Notes: generated from the letters alone by a model not told the origin. Shown: positions 23,988-33,401, numbered from the stretch's first letter. The stretch is 64,000 nucleotides of DNA from Lysobacteraceae bacterium PS02340 (GCA_029959605.1 JASCOC010000001.1:62001-126000); one strand, 5' to 3'. Numbers and translations: made by a program.

Positions 23988-25295
23988 TCAGCCCTGCGGG
24001 CCGATCGCGTCCTGGAAGCTCAGCGCCTGCTCCGTGTGCTTGGCGCGCTCGGCGATCCAGTCGATCACCTGCTCTTCCATCACACGGTTCTGCAGACCCG
24101 ACATCAGCTGGGGGTCGTTGCGGTACATCTCAATGACCTGCTGCGGTTCTTCGTAGGTCGAGGCGATCAGGCGCATCGTCTCGTTCACGCGCTTGGGGTC
24201 GAGCTTGAGCTGGTTGCGACGGGCCACCTCGCCGACCAGCAGGCCGACGAGCACGCGCTTGCGCGCCGGCTCGAGGAACTCGGTGTGCGCATCGTCGGCG
24301 ACGTTCGGATTCTGGCCGTTGCGACGGGCCTGCTCGACGGTCTGACGCAGCAGCGACTTCGCCTCGGACTCGACCAGCTTCGGCGGCAGTTCGACGTGCG
24401 CGAAGGCCGCGACCAGCTGCTCGCCGACTTCGCGGCGCAGACGGTTCATCAGCGCGCCCTTGAGCTCGCGCTCCAGGTTGCTGCGGATCTCGGTGCGGAA
24501 CTGCGCCATCTCGCCGCTCTTGACGCCGAAGCTGCGGATGAAGACCTGGTCGACTTCCGGCAGCTGCTGCTCGGAGACCTGCTCGACCTTGACGTGCACG
24601 GTGGCCTGCTTGCCGGCCAGCTGCGGCACGCGCCAGTCGGCGGGGAAGCTGACTTCGATCGCCTTCTCGTCGCCCTTGGCCAGGCCGACCAGCGCGTCTT
24701 CGATTTCCGGGTACATTGCGCCCGAACCGAGCACGGTGACGCCACGCTCGGCACCTTCGGCCGGCAGGCGGTCATCGCCGATCTGCGACCAGGTCTCGAC
24801 GTCGACCGCGTCGCCCTTCTGCGCGCCCCGCGTGACCGCGCTCCAGCTGCGGCGCTGCAGGCGCAGGTTCTCGATCATGCGGTCGATGTCGTCTTCCGCC
24901 ACTTCGGCGGTGTGGCGCACGACTTCCAGCTTCTCCAGCTCGATGTCGCCGAAGTCCGGCACGATCTCGAAGGTCGCGACGAAAGCCAGTTCGCCCTCGC
25001 CCGCCTCGCCTTCCGGCGCGATGCGCGGAGCACCGGCGATCTGCAGCGAGTTCTCGCGCACGGCCTGGTCGAAGCCTTCGCGCAGCAGACGGTCGAGCTC
25101 CTCGGCGCGGACCTGCTCGCCGAAGCGCTGCTCGACGACCTTGGCCGGCACCTTGCCCGGACGGAAACCCTTGAGACGGGTGGTCCGCGCGATCTCGCGC
25201 AGACGGCCACCGACCTGGGTATCCAGGCGTTCGGACGGCACGCGGAACGTCATCTTGCGTTCCAGGCTACCCAGCGATTCGACCGAAACTTGCAT
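23988..25295 (-). CDS. tig: Trigger factor
   Basis: 435 residues. Ribosome-bound chaperone that meets nascent chains. N-terminal ribosome-binding domain with the signature [17 protein letters not shown] (about 44-60), then a PPIase domain (about 150-235, with [23 protein letters not shown] strands) and the C-terminal helical arms. The ATG at 25295 has AGGAG six bases upstream; a GTG two codons earlier is a weaker alternative. The 296 bases between it and the tRNA-Leu gene hold no other gene and must contain its promoter. Confidence 0.96.
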   Translation of the reverse strand: MQVSVESLGSLERKMTFRVPSERLDTQVGGRLREIARTTRLKGFRPGKVPAKVVEQRFGEQVRAEELDRLLREGFDQAVRENSLQIAGAPRIAPEGEAGEGELAFVATFEIVPDFGDIELEKLEVVRHTAEVAEDDIDRMIENLRLQRRSWSAVTRGAQKGDAVDVETWSQIGDDRLPAEGAERGVTVLGSGAMYPEIEDALVGLAKGDEKAIEVSFPADWRVPQLAGKQATVHVKVEQVSEQQLPEVDQVFIRSFGVKSGEMAQFRTEIRSNLERELKGALMNRLRREVGEQLVAAFAHVELPPKLVESEAKSLLRQTVEQARRNGQNPNVADDAHTEFLEPARKRVLVGLLVGEVARRNQLKLDPKRVNETMRLIASTYEEPQQVIEMYRNDPQLMSGLQNRVMEEQVIDWIAERAKHTEQALSFQDAIGPQG

Positions 25296-25591
25296 ATCCA
25301 CTCCTGCGCTTGCGGACGGGGCCGCATGACATCTGACTGTTGGGAATTGGTTCTGAACTCTGCCGGCCGCCCATTCCAGTGAGGCGGGCGACGGAACGGA
25401 CTAGTTTGGCGGATTCGGGGCGTGGCCGCCACCGGTGCGGGCGCCAAGGCCCGACGACGCGTGCGATGCCTTAGAGCCCGGCGTCGACCGGATGGCCCCC
25501 AAGGTACGCGCCTACTCCCCTGCAATTCGCGGAACGCGCGGCGCCACACGCCGCCTCCCAGGTCGCCCGCCTGAATCCACCGGGGCCGAGA

Positions 25592-25676
<85 letters not shown>

Positions 25677-25805
25677 TTCGTGCCCGCCGCTGGCGAGCCG
25701 CGGCATGTTAGTCCATCGCCCGGATGTTTTGGCAGCGCCCAGACCGGCGGAGCGCATGGGCAGCCTGAGAACCGCAGGCTCCCGTCCGCCTCGAAAGCCT
25801 GAAAC

Positions 25806-25831
25806 GAAAAACGCCCGGCAATGCCGGGCGT
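25806..25831 (-). terminator. Terminator between tRNA-Lys and tRNA-Leu
   Basis: ACGCCCGGC (25811-25819) pairs with GCCGGGCGT (25823-25831) around a three-base loop; on the minus strand a T run follows (TTTTTCG). It lies 12 bases after the 3' end of tRNA-Lys. Confidence 0.85.
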
Positions 25832-25842
25832 CTTCGTGGAAC

Positions 25843-25918
25843 TGGTGGGCCGTCAAGGATTCGAACCTTGGACCTATTGATTAAGAGTCAACTGCTCTAC
25901 CAACTGAGCTAACGGCCC
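25843..25918 (-). tRNA. tRNA-Lys (anticodon CUU)
   Basis: 76 bases with encoded CCA. Acceptor GGGCCGT/ACGGCCC, anticodon loop CTCTTAA between GTTGA and TCAAT. It resembles E. coli tRNA-Lys except that the anticodon is CUU rather than UUU. Confidence 0.95.
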
Positions 25919-25992
25919 GATGAAGCGGGCGCGCATTGTAAAAAACTTTGCGCGCTTGGGCAACACCTTTCGTGTGTCACCCGATGAAGCAA

Positions 25993-26070
<78 letters not shown>

Positions 26071-26101
26071 ACAGCAAAAACGTGTCTCGTACCCTGGGTC
26101 G

Positions 26102-26178
26102 TGGCGCGCCCGACAGGAATCGAACCTGTAACCCCCGACTTAGAAGGTCGGTGCTCTATCCGGTTGAGCTACGGGCGC
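26102..26178 (-). tRNA. tRNA-Arg (anticodon UCU)
   Basis: 77 bases with encoded CCA. Acceptor GCGCCCG/CGGGCGC, discriminator G, anticodon loop CTTCTAA between CCGAC and GTCGG, T loop TTCGATT. Confidence 0.95.
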
Positions 26179-26213
26179 CAGTGCGTCGAATGATAAACGC
26201 GGCTGGCACCCGA

Positions 26214-26290
26214 TGGTCGGGGTAGAGGGATTCGAACCCCCGACATCCTGCTCCCAAAGCAGGCGCGCTACCAGACTGCGCTATACCCCG
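26214..26290 (-). tRNA. tRNA-Pro (anticodon UGG)
   Basis: 77 bases with encoded CCA. Acceptor CGGGGTA/TACCCCG, discriminator A, anticodon loop TTTGGGA between CCTGC and GCAGG. First gene of the Pro-Arg-His-Lys-Leu operon. Confidence 0.95.
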
Positions 26291-26346
26291 CCGGAACAAG
26301 CGGTCGAACCTGACCCCGCTACGGCCAGGGCCGTACGAAGGGCGCA

Positions 26347-26374
26347 ATTGTACGACCGCCGCGCGTGCTGTCAA
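26347..26374 (-). promoter_or_regulatory. Sigma-70 promoter of the tRNA operon
   Basis: The minus strand reads TTGACA (26374-26369), a 16-base spacer, and TACAAT (26352-26347), a near-consensus pair. The bases after the -10 are TGCGCCC, a GC-rich discriminator as in stringently controlled tRNA and rRNA promoters. A start near 26340 gives a 50-base leader to tRNA-Pro. Confidence 0.85.
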
Positions 26375-26447
26375 TGCAGTGCAGCATACGGATGCACGTG
26401 TATCCTCCCTTCCGATCCGAATCCATGGACAGACAGGGGCGAAACTC

Positions 26448-27209
26448 ATGCGCAGCGGCAATCCGGCACTGAAGGAATCCACCTTCCTCGATCTCGCCAG
26501 CGGCAGCGTCGTGTCACGCGACGGCGAGGCGATGACGCTCAACGGCACCGTCAACAAGACCGGCTTTCTGCTGCTGTTGACGATCCTCACCGCCGCCTTC
26601 GCGTGGTCGCAGGTCGAGTTCGGCGCCGACGGCCGTCCGCAGCCCGGCTTCGGCATCTACATGTGGGGCGGCCTGATTGGCGGCTTCATCCTCGCGATGG
26701 TCACCGTGTTCAAGAAGGAATGGGCGCCGGTCACCGCGCCGGCCTATGCGCTGGTGGAGGGCTTCTTCCTCGGCGCGATCTCGGCGATGTACAACTTCAT
26801 GTACGAAGGCATCGTGCTGCAGGCGGTGATGCTGACCTTCGGCACGCTGTTCGCGCTGCTGTTCGCCTACCGCACCGGCCTGATCAAGGCGACCGAGAAC
26901 TTCAAGCTCGGCGTCGTGGCCGCGACCGGTGGCATCGCGCTGGTGTATCTGGCGACGATCGTGCTCGGCTTCTTCGGTGTCTCGATCCCGCTGATCCACG
27001 AATCGGGCCTGGTCGGCATCGGCTTCAGCCTGTTCGTGATCGTCATCGCCGCACTGAATCTGGTGCTGGACTTCGACTTCATCGAAACCGGCGTCGAACA
27101 GGGCGCACCGAAGTACATGGAGTGGTACGGCGCGTTCGGGCTGATGGTCACGCTGGTGTGGCTGTACATCGAGTTCCTGCGTCTGCTGTCGAAGCTGCAG
27201 CAGCGCTGA
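26448..27209 (+). CDS. Bax inhibitor-1/YccA family membrane protein
   Basis: 253 residues with seven hydrophobic segments after a soluble N-terminus of about 45 residues (MRSGNPALKESTFLD). This matches the bacterial COG4760 branch of the Bax inhibitor-1 family: FKKEWAPVTAPAYALVEGFFLGA is its best-known signature, and the C-terminal loop ends in D-F-I-E-T-G-V-E-Q-G-A-P-K-Y-M-E-W. Some relatives are pH-dependent calcium leak channels, and E. coli YccA binds FtsH; which applies here is unknown. The ATG at 26448 has AGGGG upstream and was preferred over the ATG at 26379. Divergent from the tRNA operon. Confidence 0.9.
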   Translation: MRSGNPALKESTFLDLASGSVVSRDGEAMTLNGTVNKTGFLLLLTILTAAFAWSQVEFGADGRPQPGFGIYMWGGLIGGFILAMVTVFKKEWAPVTAPAYALVEGFFLGAISAMYNFMYEGIVLQAVMLTFGTLFALLFAYRTGLIKATENFKLGVVAATGGIALVYLATIVLGFFGVSIPLIHESGLVGIGFSLFVIVIAALNLVLDFDFIETGVEQGAPKYMEWYGAFGLMVTLVWLYIEFLRLLSKLQQR

Positions 27210-27232
27210 GCCACCCCGCTCCACAACGAAGA

Positions 27233-27257
27233 AGGCGCCCGGATCGGGCGCCTTTTT
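27233..27257 (+). terminator. Terminator after the Bax-inhibitor-like gene
   Basis: AGGCGCCCG (27233-27241) pairs with CGGGCGCCT (27245-27253) around a three-base loop and runs into five T. The convergent NhaC gene ends 26 bases beyond, so the hairpin may serve both. Confidence 0.9.
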
Positions 27258-27282
27258 CATGCGCGATGCGGCCCCACGGACA

Positions 27283-28614
27283 TCAGCTCCGCGTCGTCGG
27301 CACCTCGACGGCGCCGGCATCCTTGCGGCCCGGCCAGAGCATGAAACCGATCGTCACCGCGCCCAGCAGCCAGCAGTAGTGCACGCTGCCGGCGAGCGCG
27401 AGCGGCGAGACCGATGCGAGTGATGCGGCCAGCAGGATCTGCGCGCCGTACGGCAGCACGCCCTGCGCGACGCAGGCGAAGATGTCGAGCACGCTGGCCG
27501 CGCGTCGCGGGCTGATGCCGTGCTTCTCGGCGATGTCGCGTGCGACGCTGCCGCTGACCAGAATCGCGACGGTGTTGTTGGCGGTGAACACGTCGGCCGC
27601 GGTCGATAGCGCCGCAATGCTGAATTCCCCCGACCTACGCCCACGACGCCCACGCGCGAATTTCGCGATCAGTTGCGCCAGCCAGTCGAGTCCGCCGCTG
27701 GCCTTGGTCAACGCGCCCAGGCCGCCGATCAGCAGCGACAGCAGCAGGATTTCGACCATGCCTTCGAAGCCGGTCCAGATGTCGCCCACGAACGGCACGA
27801 CGCCGTAGTCGTCGGCGAAGACCAGACCGAAGCCGCCGGCCAGCACGAGGCCCAGGCCCAGCACGATCAGAACGTCCACGCCCGCCAGCGCGAGCGCCAG
27901 CACGATCACGTAGGGCAGCATCAGCCACGCGGACGCGGTGCTTTCCGATTCGATCGGCGAGGCGCCACCCATCACGCCGAGCAGCACGACAGTGGCCAGC
28001 GCTGCCGGCGTCGCAATCTTGAAATTCTCGCGGAACTTGTCGCGCATCTGCGCGCCCTGGGTACGGGTGGCGGCGATCGTGGTGTCGGAGATCATCGACA
28101 GGTTGTCGCCGAACATCGCGCCGCCGATCACCGCGCCGACCACCAGCGCACGATCCAGCCCGGAGGCTTCGGCGACGCCGAGTGCGATCGGCACGACGGC
28201 GGCGATCGTACCCATCGACGTGCCGATCGCCAGCGAGATCAGCGCCGACAGCACGAACAGGCCCGGCAGGATCAGCGGTGCGGGAATCGCCGACAGCCCG
28301 ATCGACACCACCGCATCCACCGCGCCGATCGCGCTCGACACGTAGGCGAACGCGCCCGCCAGCAGGAAGATCAGGCACATCAGCACGATGTTGGGATCGC
28401 CCATGCCGCGCAGCAGGATGTCGCCGGCCTGCAGTCCGCGGCGATGCGCGATCCAGGCGGCGAGCGCCAGCGCGGGCAGGATCGCGACCGGCGCGCGCAG
28501 CTGGTAGAACCCCATCGCCTCGCCCTGCGCGGTGAAGTACAGCCCGGCACCGAAGAACAGCGCGAGGAACAGCAGCAGCGGCGTCAGCGCGAGTGCGCTG
28601 GGACGGACGGTCAT
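27283..28614 (-). CDS. Na+/H+ antiporter NhaC family protein
   Basis: 443 residues, about 11 membrane segments. NhaC-type carriers exchange Na+ for H+, or malate/lactate in some members. Family signatures: SIGTSMGT-like SLAIGTSMGTIAAVVPIALG, the GAMFGDNLSMISDTTIAATRTQG segment (a hallmark of NhaC-like carriers) and TANNTVAILVSGSVARDI. The ion specificity cannot be read from the sequence. It stands alone, with its terminator probably shared with the convergent gene. Confidence 0.87.
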   Translation of the reverse strand: MTVRPSALALTPLLLFLALFFGAGLYFTAQGEAMGFYQLRAPVAILPALALAAWIAHRRGLQAGDILLRGMGDPNIVLMCLIFLLAGAFAYVSSAIGAVDAVVSIGLSAIPAPLILPGLFVLSALISLAIGTSMGTIAAVVPIALGVAEASGLDRALVVGAVIGGAMFGDNLSMISDTTIAATRTQGAQMRDKFRENFKIATPAALATVVLLGVMGGASPIESESTASAWLMLPYVIVLALALAGVDVLIVLGLGLVLAGGFGLVFADDYGVVPFVGDIWTGFEGMVEILLLSLLIGGLGALTKASGGLDWLAQLIAKFARGRRGRRSGEFSIAALSTAADVFTANNTVAILVSGSVARDIAEKHGISPRRAASVLDIFACVAQGVLPYGAQILLAASLASVSPLALAGSVHYCWLLGAVTIGFMLWPGRKDAGAVEVPTTRS

Positions 28615-28703
28615 GCGGGTGGAATCCGGGAAGGGCGATGCGTGTGCACATTGTGCGCAGGACGCGTCGGCCCGTCATGACGACCGGCAGGATGGCCTGC
28701 AAC

Positions 28704-28730
28704 GAAAAACGGGACGCCGAAGCGTCCCGT
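28704..28730 (-). terminator. Terminator of the isocitrate dehydrogenase gene
   Basis: Perfect nine-base stem ACGGGACGC (28709-28717) with GCGTCCCGT (28722-28730), loop CGAA, followed on the minus strand by TTTTTCG. It lies 52 bases after the stop codon. Confidence 0.88.
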
Positions 28731-28782
28731 TCTTCCATCGCCGCGTCGCCGCTGCACGGCGCGCGGGAGCGGAAAGCAGCCC

Positions 28783-29790
28783 TTACAGGCGCGCCGCGAT
28801 CGCCTTGGCGAACGCCATCGTGTTGCCGGTGCCGCCGAGGTCCGGCGTCACGCCGTCCTTGGCATCGAGCGTGGCGACGATCGCCTTGCGCAGGCGCTCG
28901 GCCTGCTCGGGCAGCGCCAGATGGTCGAGCATCTGCGCCGCGGCGAGCAGCAGCGCGCAGGGGTTGGCGACGCCCTTGCCGGCGATGTCCGGCGCCGAGC
29001 CGTGCACGGCTTCGAAGATCGCCGCGTCGGTGCCGATGTTCGCGCCCGGGGCCAGGCCCAGACCGCCGACGAGGCCGGCGCACAGGTCGGAAATGATGTC
29101 GCCGAACAGGTTCGTCGTCACGATGATGTCGAACTGCTCGGGACGCATCACCAGCTGCATGCAGGTGTTGTCGACGATCATCTCGTTGGCTTCGATGTCC
29201 GGATATTCGGCCGCCACTTCGCGCGCGACCTTCAGGAACAGGCCCGAGGTGCTCTTGAGGATGTTGGCCTTGTGGACGATCGTGACCTTCTTGCGACCGG
29301 TCTTGCGCGCCAGCTCGAACGCGTAGCGCACGATGCGGTCCGAACCCTTGCGGGTGATGCGCGTGATCGAGACCGCGGTCTCGCCGTCGGCCGAGGTTTC
29401 CTGGCCTTCGCTGATGTACGAGCCTTCGGTGTTCTCGCGGATCGTGATGAGGTTCACGCCATCGGCGAAACGCGAGCGCGTGTTCGGGAACGAGGTCGCC
29501 GGACGCACGTTGGCGTAGAGGTCGAACTGGCGACGCAGTTCCACGTTGATCGAGCTGAAGCCGCCACCGACCGGCGTGGTCAGCGGGCTCTTGAGCGCGA
29601 TCTTGTTGCGGCGGATCGATTCGAGCGTCGCGGCCGGCAGCAGTTCGCCGTGCTTCTCGAGCGCCATCAGGCCCGCGTCCGCGTCTTCGTAGGTGAGGCC
29701 GAGCTGCATCGCGTCGAGCACGTGCAGCGTCGCGTCCATGATCTCCGGGCCGATGCCGTCGCCGCGGATGACCGTAATCGTGTGCGTCAT
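28783..29790 (-). CDS. icd: Isocitrate dehydrogenase (NAD-type)
   Basis: 335 residues, the short form typical of NAD-dependent enzymes. Converts isocitrate to 2-oxoglutarate. The substrate loop S-S-I-N-V-E-L-R-R-Q-F-D-L-Y-A-N-V-R-P has the Ser and Asn that select isocitrate over isopropylmalate. The cofactor loop HGSAPDIAGKGVANP has Asp where NADP enzymes carry Lys, which favours NAD. Metal-binding Asp residues lie in LFGDIISDLCAGL. The N-terminus is ITVIRGDGIGPEI. Single gene with its own terminator. Confidence 0.92.
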   Translation of the reverse strand: MTHTITVIRGDGIGPEIMDATLHVLDAMQLGLTYEDADAGLMALEKHGELLPAATLESIRRNKIALKSPLTTPVGGGFSSINVELRRQFDLYANVRPATSFPNTRSRFADGVNLITIRENTEGSYISEGQETSADGETAVSITRITRKGSDRIVRYAFELARKTGRKKVTIVHKANILKSTSGLFLKVAREVAAEYPDIEANEMIVDNTCMQLVMRPEQFDIIVTTNLFGDIISDLCAGLVGGLGLAPGANIGTDAAIFEAVHGSAPDIAGKGVANPCALLLAAAQMLDHLALPEQAERLRKAIVATLDAKDGVTPDLGGTGNTMAFAKAIAARL

Positions 29791-29955
29791 GTGGGGTGGG
29801 ATTCCGTGCGCAGGGACGACGCGCGATGCGCGGCGTCGGGTGAAGGGGAAACCCGCCCATTATGCCCGAGGCGCCCGCCCCGACCCAAACGCAGGCACAC
29901 CGGCGCGCGATCGCGGCATCGCGAGCGACGCATCCCCCGCGCCTCGCGAAGGCAC

Positions 29956-30348
29956 TCAGTCGTGCGCGTGCGCTTCGGGCGCGCCGGCGTCGCCCTGCTC
30001 CAGGCGGTCGAGAAAATCGACTGCGCGACGCATGTGCGGGATCACGATGCTGCCGCCGACGACGAGGCCCACGGAAAAGGTTTCGAACAGTTCCTCGCGC
30101 GTCGCGCCGGCGTCCTTGCACTGCGCCACGTGATAGCTGATGCAGTCGTCGCAGCGCAGCACCATCGACGCGACCAGGCCGAGCAGTTCCTTGGTCTTGA
30201 GATCGAGCGCGCCGGCCTGATAGGTCTGCGTGTCGAGCGCGAAGAAACGGCGCACGACCTGGTTGGGCTCGGCCAGGATTCGCTCGTTCATGCGCTTGCG
30301 GAACGCGCTGAACTCGGCGACGCGGTCGGTCTCGTTGTCACCGCTCAT
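29956..30348 (-). CDS. Carboxymuconolactone decarboxylase/AhpD-like protein
   Basis: 130 residues. The active-site pattern CDDCISYH (Cys66, Cys69, His73) is that of AhpD-like peroxidase helpers, and the helix KTKELLGLVASMVLRC is typical of the fold. Members use the Cys pair in reducing peroxiredoxins; others are decarboxylases. It overlaps the glutaredoxin gene by four bases (ATGA), so the two proteins are made together and probably serve one thiol-redox task. The substrate is not identifiable. Confidence 0.87.
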   Translation of the reverse strand: MSGDNETDRVAEFSAFRKRMNERILAEPNQVVRRFFALDTQTYQAGALDLKTKELLGLVASMVLRCDDCISYHVAQCKDAGATREELFETFSVGLVVGGSIVIPHMRRAVDFLDRLEQGDAGAPEAHAHD

Positions 30349-30647
30349 GCGCCTGCACCCTGGATCAGCGGCAGGAAGCCGCCCTTGCGGTGCAGCGCCA
30401 TCATGTCGTCGTAGCCACCCACATGGGTGTCGCCGACGAAGATCTGCGGCACGCTGGTCCGGCGCGCAAGCGCCACCATGCGTTCGCGCTCGGCGATGTC
30501 CAGATCGATGCGCACCTCGCGCCAGTCCAGCCCCTGACTCTTGAGGAAGGTCTTGGCGGCGACGCAGAAGCCGCAGATCGCACTGGTGTACATCACGATC
30601 TCCGGCGCGGCGCCGGGCGATGCGGTGGTGGGGGAATCGAGGGTCAC
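30345..30647 (-). CDS. Glutaredoxin
   Basis: 100 residues from a GTG at 30647 with GGAG six bases upstream; no in-frame ATG gives a complete fold. The active site is C-G-F-C (Cys25, Cys28) after the strand IVMYTSAI; SVPQIFVGDTHVGGYDD carries the cis-Pro loop and the glutathione-binding G-G-Y-D-D. It is a small thiol-disulfide reductase using glutathione. First gene of a pair with the AhpD-like protein. Confidence 0.92.
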   Translation of the reverse strand: MTLDSPTTASPGAAPEIVMYTSAICGFCVAAKTFLKSQGLDWREVRIDLDIAERERMVALARRTSVPQIFVGDTHVGGYDDMMALHRKGGFLPLIQGAGA

Positions 30648-30806
30648 GGCAGTCTCCGGAAACTTGTCGGGCGATTGTCGGTCAGATGGGGGTGCGGCGC
30701 CGTGTTTTCCATGCGGCGCCGCGCACCGTCGCCTTAACATGGCATTCATGCCCTCCGCGCATGCCACCGGCATGCTGCACCTTCGCCGCCTGACCCGAAC
30801 GAGCCG

Positions 30807-32480
30807 ATGCGCCGAACCCAGACGCCCCACCGCCCTGCCCGCTTCGCCCTGCTGCCGCCGATCGCGGCGCTGGTGCTGGCGACGGCCGCGGTGTGCGCGC
30901 CCGCGCAGGACACGCGCCTGCCCGACATCGGTTCGTCCGCCGGCACCGTGCTCAGTCCGGCGAAGCAGTCCGAATACGGCCAGATGCTGCTGGCGCAGCT
31001 GCGCCACTACAACTACGTGCTCGAGGATCCGCTGGTCGATGGCTGGCTGCGCACCACCGGCAACCGCCTCGCCTCGTCGAGCGACCAGCCGCAGCAGCCC
31101 TTCACGTTCTTCATGATGCGCGACCGCAGCATCAACGCGTTCGCGACCTTGGGCGGCTACATCGGCATGAACGCAGGCCTGGTGCTGGCGGCCGAGACCG
31201 AAGACGAAGTGGCCGCAGTACTCGCGCACGAAGTCGCGCACGTCACCCAGTCGCACGTCCTGCGCGGCGTCGAGCGCGCGCAACGCGACCAGGTGCCGAT
31301 GCTGCTGGCGATGCTCGGCGCGATCGCGGTCGCCTCGCAGAGCGGCAGCAATTCTTCCGACGATGCGGCGATGGCGGTCATCGCCGGCGCGCAGGGCCTC
31401 GCGATCCAGCGGCAGATCGACTACACGCGTTCCAACGAATCCGAAGCCGACCGGCTCGGCATCCGCACGCTGTCGCGCGCCGGCTACGACCCCGAAAGCA
31501 TGGCCTCGATGTTCGAGCGTATGCAGGCGGTGTCGCGCACCAACCAGGGCGGCGATCGCGAGCGGGTGCCCGACTATCTGCGCACGCATCCGGTCACCAC
31601 CACGCGCATCAGCGAAGCGCGCGACCGCGCCGAGCGAATGGACCGCGACACCGTGCAGGTCACGACCTCGACACCCGAGGGCACACGCACCGAACGCGTG
31701 CCGGTGAACGCCGGCGCCGAGGCGCCTGCGCGTGGATTCGGCAATCCGATGCTACCTGTGGACCTGCGTCTGCCGGCGAATGCGCTGTCCGGCATCGACG
31801 GCACGGCCTTCGGCTGGGCACGCGAACGTCTGCGGGTGCTCAGCGCCAACACGCCCGCGCAGGCGGTGCGCGAGTACGAGGCGATGCGCCGCAACGGCAC
31901 GTTGACCGATGCACAGCGCTACGGCCTCGCCGTCGCCCGCCAGCGGCTCAATGAACTGGACGCCGCCAGCAAGACATTCGGCGAACTGCTGGCCGAGTAC
32001 CCGGGCGATGTCTGGCTGACGCTGGGCGTGGCCGAGACCGACGCGCGCGCCGGCCGGATCGCGGCCGCCGACCAGCGCTTCGAGACCCTGATCGACCGCA
32101 TGCCGCGCCATCCGGCGGTGGTGTTGACCTATGCGGCTGCATTGGCCGAGCGGAATACGCCCGAAGCCGGGCTGCGCGCGCAGGCGATCCTGCGGCCGCT
32201 GCTGAATTCGTCCGGTGGCGACCCGGCCTTCCAACGCGCCTTCGCCCGGGCCAGCGAGACCGCCGGCGATCCGGTCCGCGCCGGCGAGGCTTGGGCCGAA
32301 GCCGCGGTGCTCGGCGGACGCCCGGAGCAGGCGCTGATCCAGCTCAATACGCTGAAGAAGCGCGAGGATCTGGATTATTACGCCCGCACTCGCATCGATG
32401 CGCGGATCGCGTCGATCACCCCGACGGTGCTGGAGCTGCGGCGCCAGGGCATCCGGGACGAGGATCTGCGGCGGCGCTGA
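30807..32480 (+). CDS. bepA: Periplasmic M48 metalloprotease/chaperone BepA
   Basis: 557 residues. BepA (YfgC) assists LptD and BamA assembly at the outer membrane and degrades stalled forms. Signal peptide about 1-34 (FALLPPIAALVLATAAVCAPAQ), then the M48 zinc site HEVAH (His141) with the third ligand in NESEADRLGI, and a C-terminal TPR region (about 340-550). The loop that covers the zinc in E. coli BepA seems present. Length is about 70 residues above E. coli. Divergent from the glutaredoxin gene. Confidence 0.93.
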   Translation: MRRTQTPHRPARFALLPPIAALVLATAAVCAPAQDTRLPDIGSSAGTVLSPAKQSEYGQMLLAQLRHYNYVLEDPLVDGWLRTTGNRLASSSDQPQQPFTFFMMRDRSINAFATLGGYIGMNAGLVLAAETEDEVAAVLAHEVAHVTQSHVLRGVERAQRDQVPMLLAMLGAIAVASQSGSNSSDDAAMAVIAGAQGLAIQRQIDYTRSNESEADRLGIRTLSRAGYDPESMASMFERMQAVSRTNQGGDRERVPDYLRTHPVTTTRISEARDRAERMDRDTVQVTTSTPEGTRTERVPVNAGAEAPARGFGNPMLPVDLRLPANALSGIDGTAFGWARERLRVLSANTPAQAVREYEAMRRNGTLTDAQRYGLAVARQRLNELDAASKTFGELLAEYPGDVWLTLGVAETDARAGRIAAADQRFETLIDRMPRHPAVVLTYAAALAERNTPEAGLRAQAILRPLLNSSGGDPAFQRAFARASETAGDPVRAGEAWAEAAVLGGRPEQALIQLNTLKKREDLDYYARTRIDARIASITPTVLELRRQGIRDEDLRRR

Positions 32481-32550
32481 GTCGAGGGCTGTTGGCGGTC
32501 GGCACGATCGATTCACGTCCCGCCGTCACCCGACGCGCGATGCGAGTCGA

Positions 32551-32567
32551 CCCGGATCAAGTCCGGG
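32551..32567. repeat. Short REP-like palindrome after bepA
   Basis: CCCGGA, five bases, TCCGGG, inside GACCCGGATCAAGTCCGGGG, a motif scattered between genes of many proteobacteria. It could mark the 3' end of the bepA message, but no T run follows. Confidence 0.4.
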
Positions 32568-32645
32568 GCTGACCTTTTCCCGGAGGAAGGGGTGCTGGCG
32601 TCCCGCGCCGCCCCCCTGACCGCGCCCCCTGACAGCGGGCCACGC

Positions 32646-32678
32646 CTGTCGCCAAACCGTCACAAAACTGTCGTGTAA
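32646..32678 (+). promoter_or_regulatory. Triple Pho box upstream of phoB
   Basis: Three contiguous 11-base repeats: CTGTCGCCAAA, CCGTCACAAAA and CTGTCGTGTAA. The PhoB site consensus is CTGTCATAWAW repeated at 11-base spacing. The T-G-T-A-A-T at the end of the third repeat (about 32673-32679) is a plausible -10. The array begins 66 bases before the phoB ATG and supports autoregulation. Confidence 0.85.
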
Positions 32679-32711
32679 TGGCGCCATCCCACCGGCGCTA
32701 TGGACCGATCC

Positions 32712-33401
32712 ATGCAGAAACGCATCCTCATCGTCGATGACGAACCGGCGATCCGCGACATGGTCGCCTTCGCCTTGCGCAAGGGCGAGTTCGAGCCGAT
32801 GCACGCCGGCGACGCGCGCGAGGCACAGTCGGCGATCGTCGACCGTGTGCCGGACCTGATCCTGCTCGACTGGATGCTGCCCGGGACCAGCGGTCTGGAA
32901 CTGGCGCGCCGCTGGCGCAAGGACGCCCTGACCCGCGACATCCCGATCATCATGCTTACCGCCCGCGGCGAGGAGAACGACCGTGTCGGCGGCCTCGAAG
33001 CCGGCGTCGACGATTACGTCGTCAAGCCGTTCTCGGCCCGCGAGCTGCTGGCCCGCATCCGCGCGGTCATGCGCCGCGCCCGCGACGACGACGAGGACGG
33101 CAGCGTCACGGTCGGCGCCCTGCGCATCGACGGCGCCGCGCACCGGGTCTTCGCCAGCGACGCGCCGGTGACGATCGGTCCGACCGAATACCGCCTGCTG
33201 CACTTCTTCATGACCCATCCCGAACGCGTCTACAGCCGCTCGCAGCTGCTCGACCACGTCTGGGGCGGCAGCGTCTACGTCGAGGAGCGCACGGTCGACG
33301 TGCACATCCGCCGTCTGCGCAAGACGCTGGAGCCGAGTGCGCTGGATGGCATGGTGCAGACGGTGCGGGGGTCGGGGTACCGGTTCTCGGCGTCGGTCTG
33401 A
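32712..33401 (+). CDS. phoB: Phosphate regulon response regulator PhoB
   Basis: 229 residues. OmpR-type regulator phosphorylated by PhoR when phosphate is scarce. Receiver domain: acidic pair in ILIVDDEPAI, phosphoacceptor Asp53 in LILLDWMLPG, Lys in YVVKPFSARELL. Winged helix: YRLLHFFMTHPERVYSRSQL and VHIRRLRKTLEP. The ATG at 32712 aligns with the E. coli PhoB start (M-x-R-I-L); an ATG at 32700 would add four residues. It is preceded by a triple Pho box and is separated from phoR by an unusual 470-base repeat-bearing gap. Confidence 0.96.
   Translation: MQKRILIVDDEPAIRDMVAFALRKGEFEPMHAGDAREAQSAIVDRVPDLILLDWMLPGTSGLELARRWRKDALTRDIPIIMLTARGEENDRVGGLEAGVDDYVVKPFSARELLARIRAVMRRARDDDEDGSVTVGALRIDGAAHRVFASDAPVTIGPTEYRLLHFFMTHPERVYSRSQLLDHVWGGSVYVEERTVDVHIRRLRKTLEPSALDGMVQTVRGSGYRFSASV

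Noticed and set aside
27635..30121. An 828-codon minus-strand frame crossing the antiporter and icd genes
   Set aside because: It is a second frame over two recognised genes on the same strand and crosses the terminator at 28704-28730.
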